A DNA stretch of 64,000 nucleotides. Source: Rhynchosporium graminicola (lineage: Eukaryota; Ascomycota; Leotiomycetes; Helotiales; Ploettnerulaceae). The translations under genes and the position numbers were made by a program. The notes under the pieces were generated by a model. It ran no database searches. It had not been told where the DNA came from and worked only from the letters and a program-made list of their open reading frames with translations. Positions 11,601 through 23,487 of the stretch are shown one piece after another (the first letter of the stretch is position 1; each line of letters opens with the position of its first letter). Where the stretch lies: positions 248,001 through 312,000 of the forward strand of contig FJUW01000022.1 in assembly GCA_900074885.1 (NCBI GenBank), written 5' to 3'.

Positions 11601-13560
11601 AGCAGAAGGTACTAATCCTTAATCGTAATTTTATTCAGAGCCCGGTAATCAATATATAATCGAAAGCTACTATCTTTCTTAGGTATAAAAAGAATAAGTA
11701 TACCTATAGGACTCTTACTCTTCCTTATCTAACCCTTCGCCTCTAATAAGTCGAGGTATTCCCGGAGAACCTCTAGTTCCTTCTTAGAGAGGTTATAGAT
11801 TAGAGAATAAGGTATCTTTAATCCTAGTTCTAACTCGATAGCGTATTAATAGCCCTCTAATAGGGGTAGCTCGCTTCCTTTCTCCTTAGAGAATACGTCC
11901 TTAAAGTCATTATATACAGAGGGAATAGTAGGCGTATCGCCGGTATCTATCTAGCGTATCGTATATAAGTTAGGTATTATAGCGTATATAGGAGATTTCT
12001 ATTCGTTAATAAGAGTCGCAAAAGCTCGAGGTGCTATAATATTAAGGTTATCAGAGTCCTTTAAATTATAAGGGAACCTCTATTACTTATTCTTAAAGCT
12101 TATCTAAGGATCTATATCCTCTAACTATAGCTACCCTAATATTAGGTCTATACCTAGCATATCGATAACTCTTAGCCGAAGAGTATCGACTCTAGTCTAT
12201 CTAATCGAATCGGCTATCTCTACCTAGGCGACTATAGTACTAAAGATAACGCTTTTATTCCGTAAAAGTATCTAGAAAGTCCTCGGTCCTTCGCTAGTAA
12301 GTTCAAGCTCGTATTCTTTAGTAACTAGTCTTAATATAAAGTTATCTTCTGCTCTACTATTAATAAGAGCAGTTATCGATTTCTACTTACCCTAAGATAG
12401 AATCTTTATTTAGATTTCTATCTTATTATCCGGTAAACCCGATCCGGACGTAGAAGATACTACAAGTTATAGCTTTCCTTAGCGTTTATCTTTAGTATTA
12501 CCGGTATTTGATTTTAGACAGTTCGGAGAGATATATCTATATTTGTTATAAGAGTAGTACTAAACCTTAGAGATATCCTATCTTATTAGCTAATCCCTAA
12601 TAGGAATACTATTTAGATCTTTCCTTCTTTCTTATCTTTATTAGCTCTTATCTTATCGATCGTTAGTTCTTCGCTAGTACTTATATAAGTCGTCCTTCTT
12701 CGCGTTTAACTCCTTATATTTCTACTCTTTAAGTTCCCTCTATCTTTTATTACTATTAGTACCTCTAGATAGGGTATAGATCTCTTAAAGAGTAATAGCA
12801 GAAATAACTTAGTCTCGGGTCTAAAGTCTATTAGCTTAGCTATTCTCGACGATTTTCTAGCGAATCTCCGAGCGGATCTTATTAAATAAGATATCTCGTA
12901 ATTAGCGCTTAGTAAAGGGTTCGAGTTATTCCTCTTTTTCTTTAAAGTAATTCACGAACTCCCTAATTAGTTAACTTAGCCTTTAGTAAGCGTTCTCGTA
13001 GGCCTATAAGTTAGCTACTCTTCGTAAGATAGGGAGTAGCTAGAGATTCGCTAGGAACTCTTTATAACCTTCCTAGGTTATCTCGTAAAGGGTATCTAAG
13101 GTATACTTCCTGAACCTTTCCTAAGTATTCGCCGGTTCCTTATAGAGTAGTATTACTACTTATTTAATCTTAACAAGATTAGTTAAGTACCTTTTAGTAT
13201 TATAGTCGAAGACTCGGTTACAAGCCTATAAGTACTTAGTAAGCTCTCTTTAGCTCTTGCCCTTATATTCCAGTAGAATTATATATTTACTTTTATCCCG
13301 GCGAGGAATTAGTAATTCTTTAGGAGCTACTAATCGACTAGTATCTCTCTCTATACTTAGAGTAAAGTCTTCGGATATATAAGCTTAGTAGAATCGTTCT
13401 CTTATAATAGCTTCCGGAGAGTATTAAGTAAAGTCTTCGCCGAATATTCGTCGGCACTTAACTATAAGGTTATCTAGGACGTTATTCCGTTTCTTTAGCG
13501 ATCGGAGTTTCTCTTATAGAACTAAAAAGTTATCTATTAGTATATTACCGGGTATTATCT
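8637..13560 (-). pseudogene. Gypsy-1 gag-pol relic
   Basis: The minus-strand polyprotein is interrupted by many RIP stops. Reverse transcriptase is readable at about 11740-11350, with [21 protein letters not shown] and FTKLDL. The catalytic YLDD box reads YLNN, because both TGAT strings became TAAT. Integrase core lies at about 9740-9390 (DFIIDLLP, VIITNRGSVF). The chromodomain lies at about 8830-8640, where VRxKEF is preceded by RQVVRGRE. The gag zinc knuckle lies near 12490-12560. The 5' limit is approximate. Confidence 0.85.
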
Positions 13561-13670
13561 AGGCCCTAATAGAGTTATCTTAGAGTATAAGTCAAATTAA
13601 CGCAGTAGAGGATTCTCCGCTTTAAGCTATTATAACTATTTAGGCTAACGTTAAGTAAAAGCAATTAGAA

Positions 13671-13852
13671 TATAATAATCACTTAGTACGCTAAGGTAAA
13701 TAAGTATAATAGAATAGTAGAATAGTCACTGGAGGTTCGCTAGTAATAATCTGGTTAATACAGAAACTAATTACTAAGGAGAGAAGGTTCTTCCTTCCTC
13801 TCTAATTCTGAAATACAGGAGTGGGAGGCACTAGGCGCACAGACCCATTACA
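13671..13852 (-). repeat. Gypsy-1 5' LTR
   Basis: 182 bp, followed directly by the CTTAC target duplication. It keeps its terminal CATTACA (13846-13852), whereas the other end has lost TG to TA. Confidence 0.9.
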
Positions 13853-13895
13853 CTTACTTAGAATAATCCTCTTATCTATAACTTTATAATTCTAA

Positions 13896-14010
13896 TTAGC
13901 TAACTTACTTTAACTTACTTATAAGTAAAGTAGAAATAATCTTAATTAATTAACTTATTTTAACTTATTTTAACTTATTTTAACTTATTTTAACTTATTT
14001 TAACTTACTT
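13896..14010 (-). repeat. Recurring motif box and six-fold 10-bp tandem repeat
   Basis: A copy of the TTAGCTAACTTACTTT box at 13896 is followed at 13951-14010 by five perfect TAACTTATTT units and a sixth reading TAACTTACTT. The related box at 6896 lies on the other side of Gypsy-1, so the element sits inside this repeat family. Confidence 0.8.
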
Positions 14011-14427
14011 ATTAAATACTTAGCTAAATCTATAAAGTATAAGATTATAAGATCTGAAACTACTAGAATCAGATATCCTCGCCTTATCTTAAATACTAGC
14101 TCTTTTATTCCTAAAAGTATTTATCTTATTTAGTTTCCTAAGAATAACTTAATTATTACTTTACTAAGAATAACTTATTATACTTTCGCTTTTCTATTCT
14201 CTCTTAACTTTAATAAACTTAAAGAGAAAAGCGAAGAAGAGTAAGTGATTTTATATATTATATAATCGCCTTAAGATATTATTATTTCGAGTGAAAACTT
14301 CTTTTAAATAGAGAGAGTTTTATAGAGATTAATAAGAATAATATATTAGTATTATTATAAGTAGTCTTCTACTAGCTAACTATCTTAAGAGGTATTACGT
14401 CTTAGAGTACCTGAGCCTATATATATT

Positions 14428-14605
14428 TATCGCAAGGTTATGTTGATCTTCAGAGTAAGGCATAGAGTAGTTGAATGATATTAGTTGTATTGCAGTTCTA
14501 ATTACTATGGAGAGTCGACAGAAGATATTATCTAGGAATATCCGCACGGACTATATACGTGACTACAGTCACCTGATCCATGCTAAGACCCATATCCTCG
14601 CAATA
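14428..14605 (-). repeat. Copia 3' LTR
   Basis: 178 bp. The adjacent internal sequence CACCCCTCTG is the purine tract read on the other strand. Confidence 0.88.
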
Positions 14606-15053
14606 CACCCCTCTGTAGAGATACTATAAAGTCGGTAACTTCTATAGGTACGAGTGATCCAATTTCCTATAATTAGTCGATTATACTATCGTATGCGTAC
14701 GTATAGTAACACCCCTGGAGACTAGTACCATGCCTCGATATCACGTGAATCTAGATAAACTATAGGTTCTATAATTCCTTTAAGACAAGTCAGCCTTCTA
14801 ATTAATATCTATACCCCTTATTCTAAGTGTAAAACGGTTATATTCAGTATTACTATAAAGGCCTTGAGGTCTTATAGGCTAAGTGGTTTAGTGAAACCGT
14901 CTGCCGCGTTCTCTTTTAAGGGTATATACTAAGGGTCTAAATAACCTCTAGCGACCTCCTAGCGAAAGTAGTAGAATTTAATATCGATATGCTTAGTACG
15001 CTAGTATAATTCAGGGTTCTCTGATAGAGATAACGCTCCCTGATTATCGTACT

Positions 15054-15546
15054 NNNNNNNNNNNNNNNNNNNNNNNNNNNNNNNNNNNNNNNNNNNNNNN
15101 NNNNNNNNNNNNNNNNNNNNNNNNNNNNNNNNNNNNNNNNNNNNNNNNNNNNNNNNNNNNNNNNNNNNNNNNNNNNNNNNNNNNNNNNNNNNNNNNNNNN
15201 NNNNNNNNNNNNNNNNNNNNNNNNNNNNNNNNNNNNNNNNNNNNNNNNNNNNNNNNNNNNNNNNNNNNNNNNNNNNNNNNNNNNNNNNNNNNNNNNNNNN
15301 NNNNNNNNNNNNNNNNNNNNNNNNNNNNNNNNNNNNNNNNNNNNNNNNNNNNNNNNNNNNNNNNNNNNNNNNNNNNNNNNNNNNNNNNNNNNNNNNNNNN
15401 NNNNNNNNNNNNNNNNNNNNNNNNNNNNNNNNNNNNNNNNNNNNNNNNNNNNNNNNNNNNNNNNNNNNNNNNNNNNNNNNNNNNNNNNNNNNNNNNNNNN
15501 NNNNNNNNNNNNNNNNNNNNNNNNNNNNNNNNNNNNNNNNNNNNNN
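15054..15546. other. Assembly gap (493 N)
   Basis: A run of N lies inside the Copia RNase H region. The coding frame resumes on both sides in the same protein region, so the gap probably hides only Copia sequence. Confidence 0.95.
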
Positions 15547-15697
15547 TCCTCCGTAAGTCGTAGCGTAGTACTTCGTACCTTATAAGTACGCAAGTACTCT
15601 CTTAGCGCTCGCAAGGTATTAAGGTGATAGATTTATCAGAAATTATAATAGTATAGAGTAGTAGTATAGTATATCCTAGCGAGTATAAGCTAGGTAC

Positions 15698-15932
15698 TGT
15701 GACGCTTGCTCTAGAAAGGTCTCAAAACTACCTGAGTAATAAGACCTCATATTACTATGAATATAAAGTAGTAAGAATCACTTGAGAATCTATAACTAAG
15801 GAGTGAAGAAGTAGAGAGAGAATAGAAGTATATATATGAAAAGGGGCCCCTAAACTCTACTCGTGTAATCTCGCTTAGCAGTAAGTATTTCTACTAATAG
15901 GGAGAGACCTCTAAACCTGACTAGTTATTATA
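15698..15932 (-). repeat. Gypsy-2 3' LTR
   Basis: 235 bp. The start TGTGACGCTT is intact and the end has decayed to GTTATTATA. Confidence 0.9.
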
Positions 15933-15949
15933 CTACCCCCCCCTCTGAA

Positions 15950-18900
15950 AAAAGCTCGCCCTCGAGCGTTAGTCTATCTCCTTATTACTATTAAGGTAGT
16001 CGTAATTATTAATTCTATCGTAGAAAGCTTTTAGCTAATTAGGTAGTCTAGTAGGAGGTCTAGCTTACGTTAGGTTATTAAGGTAGAATTATTACAGCTT
16101 AGCGGGAGCGTATTTAACGTCTATAGCGTTATACTATATGAGATCGACGTCTTGATTTAACTAGGAAACTCGGTATAAGAGGCTATTACGCTGCTTATAG
16201 TACGTAAGTATATCTTCGATCTCCTATTTATTATCACTAGTAATATTAATAAGTAATAGCAGCAGTAAGGTTTATCCTAGTAAGAAGTCGTTTGAATACT
16301 TCCGTAGCTTAGCAGCAGGGAATACGTTATATACTTTCATACTAGTAGGGAGCTCTAGGCGATAAGAGCTTCTGACTTTTTCAATTATATAGAAGGGTCT
16401 ATTAGTCGGGAAGTCGAGTTTTTTACTAAGTCGAGTACTTATAAAGTAGCGCATATCTAGCTAGATAAGGTTATCTATAGTGAAGTCGACTTTATAGCGT
16501 AAGCGATTATAGGATTAGGATATCTTAGCTTATATACGTTAGAGGCTAGATTAAGCAGTAGTCTAAGCGTCGCGTAAGTAATTAGCGTAATCTAGAGCTT
16601 ACTAAGTATTTAACTTATTAGTAAGCGTAATAGAGTTAAGTAGGTCTTTCTAATTCTAATTAACGCGAGGTATATATCTATAAACGACTTTAAAGGGTAA
16701 GAGACCTCTAAGGGATTCGTAAGGGAGAGTTATCTAAGCGTAATCTATAATAAGTAAGAATTCCGACTAGTTATCTTAATAGTAAGAGATAAAAGGTCGT
16801 AATCTATATTAGAGATATTAGTTATAGATTTTTATTTAGCTATCTATTTACAGGTAGTCTACTATAGAAAGCTATCTTTTAGTACCGAGAATTATAATAA
16901 CTATAGTCTAAAAACGGAAAACGAATTAAGGCCCTCTGTTAGAGGTAATTATTAATAGAGCTCCGAAATAGTAGTATACGTAGTATAAGTAAAGCTTTAT
17001 AAGGTTACGCATATCAGAGGTCTTTCGGTATAGAATACTAATTGCTTATTTACTGAAACAGTCGATAAATACGAGAACGTTATTATAGTCGTGTTTATCG
17101 CGGTTAAAGCTATAGTAGTTAACTATAATATACTCCTATAGACGTGATAGTATAGGTAAGAGTTAGAGGAGGCCCGGTTTCTTATTATACGGCACTTGAA
17201 TTCGTTAGTAAGTATAATAGTTATAGTAGTACTAGTTGATAGTTAAAGCGATTCTGTACTACTAGTATTATAATACTAGTAGTTATAAGGTCTTCTTTAC
17301 ACTTAGATAAGTAGTCTCTAATCAGTTATGTACTTCGCGTATAAGTAGCGTGCGAAGGTATAAGACGTTAAGTATAATTAGTCTTCTTTTATAGAGTAGA
17401 AGATCTTTTTCTATAGTTAGTTTTCTAGGAGTAATAGAAAGAGCTTATTTCTATAAAGCTTAGAGTGATAGTATAATACGATTAGCGTTAAGTACTTGCT
17501 ATACTATAGAAAAGACTAGCGATAGGTCGGCGACTTCTAAGGCGTTAATAAGCTTAAAGTTATCTATAGAGTTAGAGTTATTCCGGAAGTTACTTATAAG
17601 TAGTACTAGATCGATTTAGTCTTCGTATAATAGCTACTATAAACGCTAAGTTCTTTTAGCGTTATTCTAGTTATCTAATTTATCTATTCTACGAGAGAGA
17701 GCGTCAGTAAGTGGATTATACTTCCTAGGTCGATAGGTAATTATAAAGTTATAATCTGCGAGTAGCTTAACTTATCGAGCTTATCGTGCGTTTAGCTATT
17801 TAGAGGTTATAAAGTACTTAAGAGCTTTATAATTAGTAACGACACGGATCTGATATAGTACGCTTATAAGCTTAGATCTCTAGTTACTAAAAGATTATAT
17901 AATTGCGAGTATTTCCTTATTATAAATAGCGTAATTAAGCTCAGCAGGTAGTATAGTCTTAGAGAAGTAGGCTACTAGGAACTAGTCTTCGTTATACTAT
18001 TACGATAGTACACCTGCTATTACTTTATTACTAGTATCTATTTCGATTATATAAAGTAGATATTACTAATAGTAGTAGAGGAGTAGTGCCGAAGTAAGAG
18101 TATACTTTAGGTAATTAAAGGTATCTTTATACTCCCTAGCGAACTAAAATAATATATTATTTTTAGTAAGTTATATAAGAAGTTTTATAATAATTCTATA
18201 GTCCTTAATAAATCGTCAGTAGAAGTTATAAAAGCCTAAGAACGATTATATGCCCTTAACTATAGTCAGGTAATTCTAAGATTATATAATATTAACCTTC
18301 TTAGGGTCTACCTTAATCCTAGAAGTAGAGATAATAAATCTAAGGTATTTAGTGCGAGTAACGTTAAATTCATACTTCTTAAGGTTAGCTTATAATCTAG
18401 TGTCTTATAATTATTATAGTACCTTATATACGTATAATTGATATTATAGTAGGTCGTTAGAGTAGATTAGAATATCGTCTAGATATACTATATAGAAGTC
18501 GTCTAAGTAGTCGAATAAGACATTATTTATATATCGCTAGTATATCGTAAGGCCGTTAGTTAGACCGAAAGGGAGTACCTTACACTTATATATACTATAA
18601 CAGGTCCGGAAGGTTATATACTCTTCAGAAGCTAGATCTATTCGAATTCGGTGGAACGCCTAGCGAATATCTAGTTTAGTAAATATCTTAGTAGTAGAGA
18701 TTCTAGCTAGCGTTTTATCGATTAATAGTAGTAGATATTAATCCTTCCTCATGAGGTTATTAAGTACGCGAAAGTCGATATAGAATCTTAGACTTCTATT
18801 AGCTTTCTTAACGAAAAGAATAAGTATAGCGTATAGTACTTAAGAAGGTTCGATAAAACCTTTAGCTAAGTTATTAGTAATATACGCCTTAATAACTTCA

Positions 18901-21900
18901 AGTTCTTTAGCTAATATCTTATATAAAGGGGAGTATTTGAGGTTCTTCTTAGCCCCTTCCTTAAGCTTAATTCGGTGATCGTATGAGCGATAAGAAGGGA
19001 GAATATCGCTAGCTTCCTTAGAAAAGACGTGTACCTACTAGCTATACTCGTAAGGGATCTATAGTTCTAAATCTAATTCGCTTAAGCTAATAGTAAATTA
19101 CTAAGCAGTTTTATAACGTTCCGTAAGGTCGATAGTCAAAGATATAATAGTAGTATTATATTACTAAACTGCGATTCGGTCGTTAAGAAGCTTATCTATC
19201 TCGTAAAAGGTAGTAGAGAAGATCTTATCGTTAGAAGACTTCTAGCGTTTATATAAGAGATAGAAGGCTAGACTACTAATCGTGTAAATCTCTAGCGCAG
19301 GAGGCTCTAGAAGAGATCTGAGTATACGAGGTGATCTTTATCGCTTCCGAAATGTTATAATAGCTATTTTTATACTTTAAGTAGCTTCTATTAAGTCGCG
19401 AGACGGTATTCTGAGTAACTATTAGTCTATAGTATGAATTATATAGGCGTAGTCTTATATATAGGTCTTTAACATAGAGACTTCTAATTAGGGTTAAAGT
19501 AGAGATTCACGCGGGATATAAGCGATAATATTACTAAATCGTATATACTTCGGCCGTATATCAGTAGCTTCTCTAGAGTATAAAGACTTCCTTTTATTAC
19601 TCTGTTCTTATTCTTTAGGTAATAAACACTTAGGCTTATCGTGTCTATAATAAGTAGTATAAACGCTAGAGAAATAGTCCTAACTGATCAGTAGTAGTAA
19701 TAGAGGGTTAGTTACCTATGGAACACTCTCTAGGGGAGAGTTTTAGATGTTTTTATAGCTATAAGTCTCCCTTGAAATACGCTTCCGAGCTAGTAATAGT
19801 CGTTTAATAATAGAGATAGAGTTAATAATAGCTCGAATATTAATAGGAGAGTTAGCTACGCTTCGCTGTTTCTTATACGCTTCCTAGAACTGATTAAGGT
19901 ATTCGTTTCGTTCGTTAGCGTCATATTAGTAGCGCTAGTAGGTACAGTGTTTACGTAAGTCCTTAATCTCGATCGGAGAGCTATAAACGTTACTAGGAGG
20001 AGTATACGGTAGCTAAATAATCTATCGTTTAGAGGTATCTAAGAGTACTTAATGTTCCGAAAGCTAGGTCCTTCCGAGTATAATACTATAGTTTCCGAGA
20101 GTAGTAATAAGAAAGGGGGTAAATACCTGAACGCGATAATCTACTATTAAATTAAGTGTTATATAGTAACTAATAGTACTACTATTGATACTATTAAAGC
20201 CTTTAATAAGAATTACGTTTAGCAGAGGGTGAATTAAAGGTTTTAAGAAGAAGGAAAGGGATTTAAGAAAAGAATAATTAATAAAATAGTATTTATTAGC
20301 TCCAGAATCGAGAAGTGCGGGTAGCTTATACGAGAGTCTATTCTTAGTAAGAGTAGCACGTGTAGTGAACGATTAACTACTAAGAAGCTTCGTAAAGTTA
20401 AGATATCGTATATCTCGTATACTACTTAGGAAGGAGTCTTTCCTTAGGCGTAGTCTTTTGCTAGCGGTTTAATATACTCTTAGGCGTTATTATACGTTTC
20501 TTCTAGCTCGCTATTAATATTATTATTAGCGTTAATTATATTAATTCGATGCGGAGTATTAAGTCGAGCTAACAATAAGCGTAAGTATAAGGTAAGCGTA
20601 AAGTGACGAGGAGTATTCGCTAGCGATTATGCACGAGGCGTATCGTTTCGTGCAGAGTATAGTACTTATTTACTAGTTACACTAGTGTTCTCGGGCGTAG
20701 GAAGACTAATTTGCGGATGAGAAGAGGAGTTAGTACTACGGCGCTAGGAGGAGGTATTTATAGGGCGTTCCCGAGTCGCGCTAGCCTTAGCCGAAGACTC
20801 GGAATAGTAAGTCTTTTTAATAAATTGACTTTAGTCTTTAGCTTATATAGCTTTAATATATTCTTCTAGTGTTCTTGATATTCGGTACTACTAGAAGAGC
20901 TGTTTCTATAGCTATGCAGGTAGCTTCTCTTATAAGTCTATTTTCAGAGTCGATTAATTATTTACTCTAGCTTTACGAGCTAGCGTACGAAACTCGTAGT
21001 AGAACGTCTAGAAGGTCTACTTATAATCTATCTTTAGCGCGGAGTAGCTAGCTCTTATAGTTTATTAGTCGTATGGATTAGATAAGAAAGAGACGAGTTA
21101 AGTAATTATATCGAGTGAATCGATTATACTGCTTTCTTCGTTATATTCTAGTTCTAAGAATAAGAGTTCTAGGTAGGTTCTAGCTATTCTTTCTATTTAG
21201 TTAAGTAACTAATCTTTATAGTGATCTTTATCGATAAAGTAGCTAGAGTAGCGCTAGAGGGCGTTACGTATCTGTACTTCTTAGAGTTTTAGAGAGTAGT
21301 CGATTCTATCAGAGAGCTTATTTAGAAAGTTCGGTATCTTCTCTATACGCGTAGCGTATAATATTAATAATATTCCTCCGGTAGATTATTCTCGACGACG
21401 ATTATTAGGCGTAGGAGTAGCGTTATCTTCTTCAATTAATAGTAGCAGTATTATATACGATTAAACGTTATTAAACGATATAAACTTAGTAGAGCGCTAA
21501 GTAGTTAACTAGTATAGTTCTAGGAACTCGTCCCGTAACTAGCGTAGTTCTGCAGATAGGTTAGCGTTTAATTATCTCTCTTCCGCGAGCTTCCTTTCTG
21601 CCTCTTATAGCTAGTAAGCGCGGTCTTCCTATAAGTTACTTATAGTTACTATTAATATAAGGGTATTATTAGGGAGGTTTAGCGACTTAGTAAGTTCGTT
21701 AATTATAGTAGGAGTTAAGGAGCTCAACTCGGACGAGGCGTCGTCGCGAGTACTCTCTACTATAGAGAGAGGTAAGTTACAGCGAGTATTACAAGTCGCC
21801 GAAGAATAGGAAGTAGAGGGAGTCGGAGAACCAGTAGTCGATTTATCGGACTTAGGTTGCTTCGGTTTAGGTGCTATTCTTTAAGTTTATACTTAGTATA

Positions 21901-21948
21901 GGCCTTCTCTATATAGCGTAGTCTCTTGCGTTTAGTAGCTCTAGGCAT
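15950..21948 (-). pseudogene. Gypsy-2 gag-pol relic
   Basis: The gag start is probably the ATG at 21948 (MPRATKRKRLRY). Reverse transcriptase lies at about 18960-18450: AKGFIEPS, RFYIDFRVLNN, FTKLDIR and an unaltered YLDDILIYS box, so the catalytic aspartates survive although many stops occur elsewhere. A 60-codon open piece at 16454-16272 (TRLSKKLDFPTNRPFYII) is the integrase C-terminal region. The frame can be followed to about 15950, next to the purine tract. Confidence 0.85.
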
Positions 21949-22011
21949 AGAGGTATGATATAAGTAGATATTTACTATCTTCCTAGACGTAGGTAAAAGA
22001 GTTATAGATAA

Positions 22012-22246
22012 TATAACGCTTACTCTAGAAAGGTCTTAAAACTACTTAAGTAATAAGACCTTATATTGCTATGAATATAAAGTAGTAAGAATCACTTGAG
22101 AATCTATAACTAAGGAGTGAAGAAGTAGAGAGAGAATAGAAGTATATATATGAAAAGGGGCCCCTAAACTCTACTCGTGTAATCTCGCTTAGCAGTAAGT
22201 GTTTCTACCAATAGGGAGAGACCTCCAAACCTGACCAGTCGTCACA
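22012..22246 (-). repeat. Gypsy-2 5' LTR
   Basis: 235 bp. The end GTCGTCACA is intact and is followed by the GGTAC target duplication. A second image of this LTR at 25276-25510 comes from the direct repeat. Confidence 0.9.
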
Positions 22247-22692
22247 GGTACTATAAACTACCGTAAAGCTATTAATATAGCTTAATTTCTTATAGAGTAG
22301 CTACTCCCTTGAATTTAACTATAGAAACCTCTGAACTAGTAGTAAAGGGCGTATCGGCGCTCTTATAGTTAGTTATTCTAAATCGATCTAATATCTTGTC
22401 GATATACGTATCTTAGTAAAGAGAAATCGTCTTCTTCTTTCTATCACGTATAATTCTGACTCTAAGGAAGTACTTAGCTAGTCTAGCTAGAAGGATATTA
22501 AATACAGTAAGAAGCTTCACTTTGAGCTCTTCAAGTGCTAATCTAGCCTTTAAGATAACTAGGAAATCGTCGATATAAGTAATAATAATAATCTTAGTTT
22601 CTCTGTTGATATATACGTAATTATCGGTTTATAAAGGTATAAAGTCGATAATACCGAACTCCTTACGTAGTATCTCTTGCTAGAGGCATAGA

Positions 22693-22894
22693 TGTGACGG
22701 CGCATGGTATACGTGGCAGATACGGGCCAGTATCGGTGCCTTAGGCATACCCTCCTTGTATATATAGAAGGTGCAGACTCCTTCAGAGCTCTGCATCTTT
22801 CTGTTTCCTTCGTACCAGACCATATAAGATCGCTCTTGGCCTCCCTACTTGTTTATTCTTGCTTGTATACCGCCTTGAGTCTTGTGTCGTTACA
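22693..22894. repeat. 202-bp solo LTR, little RIP
   Basis: It begins TGTGACGGCG, ends GTCGTTACA and is flanked by ATAGA at 22688-22692 and 22895-22899. The last 100 bp or so match the 268-bp LTR of Gypsy-3, while the first half is unrelated to it. It keeps many CpA and TpG dinucleotides, unlike its surroundings. It splits the Copia reverse transcriptase. Its 64-codon open frame is not regarded as a gene. A second image lies at 25957-26158. Confidence 0.85.
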
Positions 22895-23487
22895 ATAGAG
22901 ACTACTTCAGACTGTACAAAGCCTTTAGTAAGAGCATATATTTATCGTCTATAAGTATACGCCTAAATTATCTATAAAATAGCGGCAATTTGACGTATAT
23001 CTAGGTATCGGCTTCACTATATAAGAATACCGTTACTATATTAAACTATTCGACTTCTAAGTCGTACTCTGCCGTAACTACTAAGCCTATCTTCTAAGTA
23101 GAAGATTTATAGACTCCGGTATACGTTTAATCGTAATCGTGACTAAATCGTTACGTATAACCTTAGACTATAAATCTGACCTTATATTTATCGATTTTGC
23201 CGTCCATATCTCTCTTAGTCTTGAAAACTAGACGAGAACCTAGTACTCTGCACCCTTTTAGTATATTAGAGCGACTTATAGTCTTCTAAGTCGACTTCTC
23301 TTTAAGAGATTAGTACTCCTTAATAACCGCCTTCTTCTATTCTAGCTAATCAGGTCTCTTTATAGCCTAATCTAAGGTAGTCGGATTATCTAAAAATAGC
23401 GACTCTTCTTAAGCTATATAGAAGGCCAGTCGATACTGACTAGTACTCTCTATCTCTTCTTCTAATGGAGAGACAGTATGAGAGTAN

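Larger units (their letters stand above)
7011..13852 (-). mobile_element. Gypsy-1: Ty3/gypsy LTR retrotransposon with chromodomain
   Basis: A complete but RIP-killed element of 6842 bp in minus orientation. The LTRs are 182 bp (7011-7192 and 13671-13852) with inverted termini TGTAATG/CATTACA. The 5-bp target duplication CTTAC is present at 7006-7010 and 13853-13857. A purine tract (AAGAGGGGAG on the minus strand) lies against the left LTR, which makes that the 3' LTR. Domain order in the decayed polyprotein is gag with zinc knuckle, protease, reverse transcriptase, RNase H, integrase and C-terminal chromodomain, as in chromoviruses. An additional antisense ORF lies between pol and the 3' LTR. 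Confidence 0.92.
15698..22246 (-). mobile_element. Gypsy-2: Ty3/gypsy LTR retrotransposon nested in Copia
   Basis: 6549 bp in minus orientation. The LTRs are 235 bp (15698-15932 and 22012-22246) with inverted ends TGTGACG/CGTCACA. The target duplication GGTAC lies at 15693-15697 and 22247-22251. The purine tract (GAGGGGGGG on the minus strand) lies against the left LTR. Here pol runs almost to the purine tract, so unlike Gypsy-1 and Gypsy-3 there is no room for an extra ORF. Confidence 0.92.
20224..23486. repeat. 3263-bp direct repeat, copy 1
   Basis: Identical over its length to 23488-26750 (offset 3264) except for at least one base (ccttagg versus ccatagg near 20447/23711). The copies are separated by a single N at 23487. 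Each contains the Gypsy-2 5' part, the Gypsy-2/Copia junction and the 202-bp solo LTR, so one physical junction is represented twice. Confidence 0.95.

Noticed and set aside
14937..15614. 225-codon ORF across the N gap
   Set aside because: Mostly undefined residues. The ends are Copia RNase H remnants already covered.
22704..22898. 64-codon ORF, repeated at 25968-26162
   Set aside because: It lies inside the solo LTR and its copy from the direct repeat. No domain, and open by chance in LTR sequence with little RIP.
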